DNA from: an uncultured Enterobacterales bacterium
Lineage (GTDB): Bacteria > Pseudomonadota > Gammaproteobacteria > Enterobacterales > Enterobacteriaceae
NCBI GenBank assembly: GCA_946478305.1
Contig: CAMLBO010000045.1
Span: forward strand, 1 to 37,134
Direction of reading: 5' to 3'
Length of the DNA stretch: 37,134 nt
Positions 32,750 to 37,134 of this stretch are shown in pieces; the stretch's first letter is position 1; each line of letters starts with the position of its first letter. A program made the translations under genes and the position numbers. The notes beneath the pieces are model-generated. The model saw only the letters and a list, made by a program, of their open reading frames with translations, had not been told where the DNA came from and did not search any database.

Positions 32750-34294
32750 ATGAACAGTTTCAACAAAATGAGACGTCCAGGGCGATTAACATTGTTGAGT
32801 ACGGCACTGCTTGCCGCACTTTCCGCCCCGCTGTATGCAGCGACCCTGACCGTGATGCAAAACGAAGCGCCGCGCAGTATGGATCCCGGCAACCAGACCG
32901 CGACCTTTACCGGCACGGTGCTCGACCCGATGTATGAAGGGCTACTGAAAATGTCGCCGGATCTGAAACCGGAGCCTGCACTGGCCACCTCCTGGAGCAG
33001 TGACGACAGCGGCCTCAAGTGGACCTTTAAACTGCGCGATGGTGTGACTTTCCATGACGGCACGCCGTTCAACGCCGATGCAGTGGTCGCCAACTTTGCC
33101 CGCCATCTGGATGCCAAACGTGGCCTGGCTGCCAGTGGCCGTCTGCGTACCTTCCTCGACAGCGTGACTAAGGTCGATGACTCCACCGTACTGTTTACGT
33201 TAAAAAAACCGTACCCGGCGTTTCTGAATTTACTGACCACTGGCGCATCGCTGATGGTCAGCCCGACAGCGGATAAGGCTGGAACCCTCGACAGCAAAGC
33301 CGTCGGTACCGGCCCTTATAAAATGGTGCAGTACAAAACCGGTGAGTTCGTGCTGGAAGAGAAATACCCGGGCTACTGGGGCAATAAAACCTCCGGGCCG
33401 GATGACCTGAAATGGACCTGGAGCGCCGAGCCATCCGTCATGAATATGGCCTTGCAGGCCGGTGAAGCAGACGTCATTAATCCGGTGCCGCCGCAATTCG
33501 CCACACAGCTGAAAAACAATCCTAAGTTCCAGTTGCATGAAAGCCCAGGCTCTGCCGTGTTCTGGGTGGCGCTGAATACCGATCTCAAACCGCTTAACGA
33601 CGTGCGCGTGCGTCAGGCGCTGAACTTTGCCACCGATCGTGCCGGGCTGGTGCGCGCCATCATGTCTGGCTTCGCCATTCCAGCCAATTCGCCACTGGCA
33701 CCCGTGACTGCGGGTTATGACAAAACGCTCGACCCGTATCCGCTCAATCTTGAAAAAGCCAAAGCCCTGTTAAAAGAAGCCGGCGTGCCGGATGGTTTTA
33801 CCATGTCGATTGCTCTGCAGGGGCAGGACGCGCGTATCGGCCAGGTGCTACAGAGCATGTGGGCGAAAATTGGCGTGAAGCTTGACGTGCGTCAGATGGA
33901 GAGCGGCGTGTGGTCGAAAGCCGCCTTTGCCGACCAGGCGGGCAAAAAAGCCGATAATACCGGTGCTGTTCTGGCGTCGTGGTCATCCGGCGTTAACGGG
34001 GCGGACCTGCAACTTCGCCCGCTCTATTACAGCAAAAGCTTTGCGCCAGGGGGGGCCAACCTCGGCTTCTTCAATGATCCTAAGCTTGATGAGATGTTAG
34101 ACAAAGCCGCGTCCACACAGGATGAAAATGCGCGTAATGCCATTTATGTCGAGGCGCAGAAAGAGATCAACCAGCAAGCCCCGCAGGTGTTGCTGTATTA
34201 CCAGAATGATTTGTACGCCACGGGCAAAGATGTTTCCGGCGTGACCATGATCCCCGGCGGGCAGATTGTCGTGAAAGACGCAAAGAAGGGTTGA
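32750..34294 (+). CDS. Peptide-type ABC importer periplasmic binding protein (GsiB/DppA family)
   Basis: 514 residues with a signal peptide (about 1-30, LLSTALLAALSAPLYA before ATLTVMQNEAP). The family SBP_bac_5 pattern is clear: RSMDPGNQTATFTGTVLDPMYEGLL, then WTFKLRDGVTFHDGTPFNADAVVANFARHLD, later VGTGPYKMVQY and DVRVRQALNFATDRAGLV. Length equals that of E. coli GsiB (512), but the ligand is unknown. First gene of the plus-strand arm, preceded by GAGGCAGAGGA. It would deliver ligand to the two permeases that follow directly. Confidence 0.93.
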   Translation: MNSFNKMRRPGRLTLLSTALLAALSAPLYAATLTVMQNEAPRSMDPGNQTATFTGTVLDPMYEGLLKMSPDLKPEPALATSWSSDDSGLKWTFKLRDGVTFHDGTPFNADAVVANFARHLDAKRGLAASGRLRTFLDSVTKVDDSTVLFTLKKPYPAFLNLLTTGASLMVSPTADKAGTLDSKAVGTGPYKMVQYKTGEFVLEEKYPGYWGNKTSGPDDLKWTWSAEPSVMNMALQAGEADVINPVPPQFATQLKNNPKFQLHESPGSAVFWVALNTDLKPLNDVRVRQALNFATDRAGLVRAIMSGFAIPANSPLAPVTAGYDKTLDPYPLNLEKAKALLKEAGVPDGFTMSIALQGQDARIGQVLQSMWAKIGVKLDVRQMESGVWSKAAFADQAGKKADNTGAVLASWSSGVNGADLQLRPLYYSKSFAPGGANLGFFNDPKLDEMLDKAASTQDENARNAIYVEAQKEINQQAPQVLLYYQNDLYATGKDVSGVTMIPGGQIVVKDAKKG

Positions 34295-34295
34295 T

Positions 34296-35216
34296 ATGAA
34301 AGCTTATCTGGCAAAAAAACTCATCGCCTTTCCGGTCATCCTGATCGGGGTGTCGATGCTGATTTTTGGGTCGATCCGCGCGTTGCCGGGCGATCCGGCG
34401 CGCCTGATGGCCGGGCCGGAAGCCACGCAGGAAGCGGTGGACAATATGCGCGTTCGCCTGGGGCTGGACCAGCCCCTCGTGACGCAGTACGTGCATTTTG
34501 CTACCGACGTGTTACACGGCAATTTGGGTCTGTCGTTGCAGTCGCAGCAGCCGGTGACGCAGGAGATCGGCGAGCGTCTGCCGTTCACCCTCGCGCTGGC
34601 CGTACTGGCCTATTTCCTGGCGGTAGCGATTGGCGTTCCCGCCGGAATGATAGGTGCGGTCTACCGCAACCGTTGGCCAGATTACGGCGTGATGCTGCTG
34701 GCGATCGCCGGGGCATCTGTCGCCAACTTCTGGCTGGGGTTGATGGCGATGAACTACTTCTCCGTGTCGCTGGGCTGGCTGCCGCTGCTCGGGGCAACGT
34801 CGTGGAAAAGCTATATTTTGCCGTCGGTCACGCTGGCCGTATTGCCCATGGCAGTTATGGCGCGTATGACCCGTTCAAGCATGCTCGACGTGCTGTCGGA
34901 GGATTATATCCGCACCGCGCGTGCCAAGGGACTCTCGGCCGTCACCATTTATTGCAGCCATGCGTTTCGTAATGCGCTGATCCCGATTGTCACTATTGTG
35001 GCACTTAACTTCGGCAGCCTGATTGGCGGCGCGGTGGTGACCGAGTCGGTGTTCAACTGGCCGGGCATCGGGCGGCTGCTGGTCGATTCCGTACGTTACC
35101 GAGATTACCCGGTCATTCAGGGTGTCGCACTGGTGGCCGTGTGCGGTGTGGTGGTGATGAACCTGCTCGGAGAGCTGTTGATCGCCTTCCTGAATCCAAA
35201 AATAAGGTTCGATTAA
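34296..35216 (+). CDS. Peptide-type ABC importer permease, GsiC/DppB family
   Basis: 306 residues, same length as GsiC. Inner-membrane permease with the N-terminal helix AYLAKKLIAFPVILIGVSMLIF, the family segment LPGDPARLMAGPEATQEAVDNMRVRLGLDQPL, and the ATPase-contact EAA-type loop YIRTARAKGLSAVTIYCSHAFRNALIPI near 210. It starts 1 base after the binding-protein stop. It overlaps the next permease at TAATG. Confidence 0.94.
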   Translation: MKAYLAKKLIAFPVILIGVSMLIFGSIRALPGDPARLMAGPEATQEAVDNMRVRLGLDQPLVTQYVHFATDVLHGNLGLSLQSQQPVTQEIGERLPFTLALAVLAYFLAVAIGVPAGMIGAVYRNRWPDYGVMLLAIAGASVANFWLGLMAMNYFSVSLGWLPLLGATSWKSYILPSVTLAVLPMAVMARMTRSSMLDVLSEDYIRTARAKGLSAVTIYCSHAFRNALIPIVTIVALNFGSLIGGAVVTESVFNWPGIGRLLVDSVRYRDYPVIQGVALVAVCGVVVMNLLGELLIAFLNPKIRFD

Positions 35217-36082
35217 TGTCTGCCATCATCACACACCTGCCTCGTCGCAAGCCCCGCCCCCTGAGGTTCTTACGCTGGTTATGGCGTCATCCCGCTGTCA
35301 CGCTCGGCGGCCTGATTGTCAGCGCGATTGTTCTGATGGGTATCTTCGCCCCGCTGCTGACCCGCCATGATCCGTACGCCCAGGACCTGCTCGATACCCT
35401 GCTCGCCCCCTCAGCCGATCATCTGTTCGGTACCGATGACTATGGTCGCGATATTTTCGCCCGCGTCATTTATGGCGCACGTATTTCGATTATCGAAGTG
35501 GTACTGAGCGTCGGGCTGGCAATGATTGTTGGCATTCCGCTCGGCGTAATTGCCGGGATGGCGGGCCGCTACGTGGATATGATCATCATGTGGTTTATGG
35601 ACATGCTGTTCGCGTTCCCGGGCATCGTGCTGGCTATTCTCGTCGTGAGTATTCTCGGCGGCGGATTAATCAATTTGCTGATTGCCATTTCGCTGTTTGC
35701 CATTCCGGTATACGCCCGTCTGAGCCGTAATCTGACGCTGGGACTCAAGCAGATGGAATATGTGGAAGCGGCGCAGGCGCTGGGGCTCTCATCCTACCGG
35801 ATCATTGTCCATTACATTCTGCGCAACGCCGTCGGCCCAATCATCGTGCAGTCCACGCTGACCGCCGGTACGGTGATCCTCGCTGCCGCCAGCCTGTCAT
35901 TTCTTGGTTTAGGCGTGCAGCCTCCGATGCCTGAATGGGGTACCATGATGAGCGATGGCCGAAACTTCCTCGGCATAAATATTTATCTTTCGCTGTTCCC
36001 CGGTCTGGCAATTATGCTGACGGTGCTCGGATTCAATGTCCTGGGCGATGGATTACGCGATTTACTGGACACCCGCTCATGA
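35216..36082 (+). CDS. Peptide-type ABC importer permease, GsiD/DppC family
   Basis: 288 residues from the ATG at 35216 that shares its A with the previous stop; the longer in-frame start lies inside the upstream permease gene. Typical DppC features: WRHPAVTLGGLIVSAIVLMGIFAPLL, the HDPYAQDLLDTLLAPSADHLFGTDDYGRDIFARVIYGARIS block, and the EAA loop YVEAAQALGLSSYRIIVHYILRNAVGPII. Pairs with the GsiC-like permease. It overlaps the kinase gene at ATGA. Confidence 0.94.
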   Translation: MSAIITHLPRRKPRPLRFLRWLWRHPAVTLGGLIVSAIVLMGIFAPLLTRHDPYAQDLLDTLLAPSADHLFGTDDYGRDIFARVIYGARISIIEVVLSVGLAMIVGIPLGVIAGMAGRYVDMIIMWFMDMLFAFPGIVLAILVVSILGGGLINLLIAISLFAIPVYARLSRNLTLGLKQMEYVEAAQALGLSSYRIIVHYILRNAVGPIIVQSTLTAGTVILAAASLSFLGLGVQPPMPEWGTMMSDGRNFLGINIYLSLFPGLAIMLTVLGFNVLGDGLRDLLDTRS

Positions 36083-37044
36083 CCAAACCTTTTACCGCCG
36101 CGCCTGTTGATGCGGCGGTTTTTTGTGCCGATATCGGCGGTTCTTTTATTAAGCTTGGCGTTTCACGCCGTGCCGGTGACGTCGAAGAGTTCGGCAAAGT
36201 TCCTACGCCGACGGCCTCCTGGGCAGAGTTTGTCGCGGCGGTTCAGGGTTTACTCAACGAATTTGGGGGAGATTTCTCCGCTGATACGCCGCTGGCGATC
36301 TCCACCGCCGGGCTGGTTTCACCGCAAACCGGCGAACTGCTGGCAACCAATATTCCCGCATTTACCGGCCGCGCTCTGGCAGCCGATCTGAGCCGCGAAT
36401 TACAGCGCCCGGTCACCGCCGCCAACGATGCTGACTGTTTTGCCTTAGCCGAAGCCTACGCCGGCAACGCGCAACATCAGCCAATCGTCGCTGGCATTAT
36501 TCTCGGTACCGGCGTTGGGGGGGGGCTGGTGATTAACGGCCAGTTAGTACGCGGCCACGGTGGCGTCACCGGCGAATGGGGCCACGGCGCCATCACCCGC
36601 ACCGAACTGACGCTCAACGGAAAAGTCTACCCCATTCCCCGCCTGCCCTGCGGCTGCGGCCAGCTGGGTTGTCTCGATATTCTGGGCGGCGCACGCGGGC
36701 TGGAACGTTTGCATCAGCATCTGAATCAGCAAGACCGCACCAGCCAACAAATCGTCGACGGCTGGCAGAACGGCCAGCCAGATTCAGCCCTGACCGTCAG
36801 CGCCTGGCTGCAACTGGTAGCTGAACCGCTGGTGCTGCTGGTAAACATTCTGGGCCCTTCCAGAGTCGTCGTTGGCGGCGGCCTCGCCAATGCCACCGCG
36901 CTGATTGCCGCGCTGGATGCGCAGGTACGTATCGGGCCGTTGCATAAATATACCGAACCGCTGGTGATCCCCGGTAAGTTTGCCGGGAACGGGGGAAATG
37001 GCGGAATGATAGGGGCATCGGTGCTCGGGCGTTTGGCCGTTTAA
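36079..37044 (+). CDS. ROK-family sugar kinase, NagK-like
   Basis: 321 residues. ATP-binding start CADIGGSFIKLGV (16-28), catalytic Asp117 in ANDADCFALAEA, the ILGTGVGGGLVINGQL glycine-rich turn, GEWGH with Glu166 and His169, and the zinc site PCGCGQLGCLD (Cys191, Cys193, Cys198). ADLSRELQRPVTAANDADCFALAEA and the final VVVGGGLAN resemble E. coli NagK, the N-acetylglucosamine kinase. The substrate is therefore probably a hexose or N-acetylhexosamine. It overlaps the upstream permease by 4 bases, so import and phosphorylation are coupled. Context suggests the sugar is released from the imported compound. Confidence 0.88.
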   Translation: MTKPFTAAPVDAAVFCADIGGSFIKLGVSRRAGDVEEFGKVPTPTASWAEFVAAVQGLLNEFGGDFSADTPLAISTAGLVSPQTGELLATNIPAFTGRALAADLSRELQRPVTAANDADCFALAEAYAGNAQHQPIVAGIILGTGVGGGLVINGQLVRGHGGVTGEWGHGAITRTELTLNGKVYPIPRLPCGCGQLGCLDILGGARGLERLHQHLNQQDRTSQQIVDGWQNGQPDSALTVSAWLQLVAEPLVLLVNILGPSRVVVGGGLANATALIAALDAQVRIGPLHKYTEPLVIPGKFAGNGGNGGMIGASVLGRLAV

Positions 37045-37064
37045 GCGAACGGTCTGGACGCTTT

Positions 37065-37111
37065 AAATTCAAATTCAAATTCAACGTCAAGGTCGTGGGC
37101 CTGCTGCCCAC
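37065..37111. repeat. AAATTC triplet repeat and short hairpin after the kinase gene
   Basis: Three tandem AAATTC units (37065-37082) are followed by GTGGGC-CTGCT-GCCCAC (37095-37111). No T-tract follows, so this is not a clear terminator. The window ends 23 bases later. Confidence 0.4.
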
Positions 37112-37134
37112 ACCCGCCCAGAAAGGCCGTAGGC

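Noticed and set aside
1-37134. CRISPR arrays, rRNA, tRNA or transposase genes
   Set aside because: I saw no regularly spaced repeats, no tRNA cloverleaf-like sequence and no transposase frame while reading both strands. A dedicated search could still find a small RNA.

Overview
The window looks like a contig end from a chromosome of the Enterobacterales. The evidence is enterobacterial-type dhaKLM, opgB, hemB, livFGMH and dal genes, CheV (present in Salmonella and Serratia-like genera, absent from E. coli K-12), and moderately GC-rich enterobacterial codon use. A Yersiniaceae-like genus (Serratia/Rahnella type) is plausible, but the sequence alone does not settle the genus. The first 24 bases are not genomic. 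They match the inner end of the Illumina Nextera read-2 transposase adapter, including the 19-bp Tn5 mosaic end, so the first gene is cut by an assembly or trimming artefact.

Layout. (1) 25-7844: a truncated luciferase-like monooxygenase, then a dihydroxyacetone/glycerol locus. dhaD and dhaR (minus strand) diverge from dhaKLM (plus strand) across a 590-bp regulatory region. That region carries four copies of a 15-bp quasi-palindrome arranged as two pairs, both with 32-bp spacing. (2) 7848-11292: cheV with a sigma-28-like promoter, and opgB (osmoregulated periplasmic glucan phosphoglycerol transferase). (3) 11602-16713: a branched-chain amino-acid type ABC importer operon, livK-H-M-G-F. A 112-bp structured intergenic repeat sits directly after the binding-protein gene. 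(4) 17185-21333: a block of small or unfamiliar genes: a DUF903-type lipoprotein, a thymidylate-kinase-like P-loop protein, a secreted protein with an internal duplication, a cytochrome b561 remnant, a membrane protein of unknown function, and a possible broken micro-gene. (5) 21368-26763: a D-arabinitol locus, with dalR divergent from dalD-dalK-dalT across a duplicated operator-like array. (6) 26803-27777: hemB. (7) 28068-37044: a divergent cluster. On the minus strand are a ROK regulator, an M81 (MlrC-type) metallohydrolase and a double ABC ATPase. On the plus strand are a peptide-type binding protein, two permeases and a NagK-like ROK sugar kinase.

How the genes work together. DhaD oxidises glycerol to dihydroxyacetone and DhaKLM phosphorylates it with PEP, under DhaR control. 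No glycerol dehydratase branch is present. DalT imports D-arabinitol, DalD oxidises it to D-xylulose, and DalK phosphorylates that for the pentose phosphate pathway. The last cluster is the best candidate for an undescribed pathway: a GsiABCD-like peptide importer joined to an M81 hydrolase, an amino-sugar-type kinase and a ROK repressor. This combination suggests import and cleavage of a compound with both a peptide-like and a sugar (possibly N-acetylhexosamine) part. The second notable item is the repeat: both copies start within a few bases of a stop codon, in the same orientation, and show a compensatory base-pair change in their stem.
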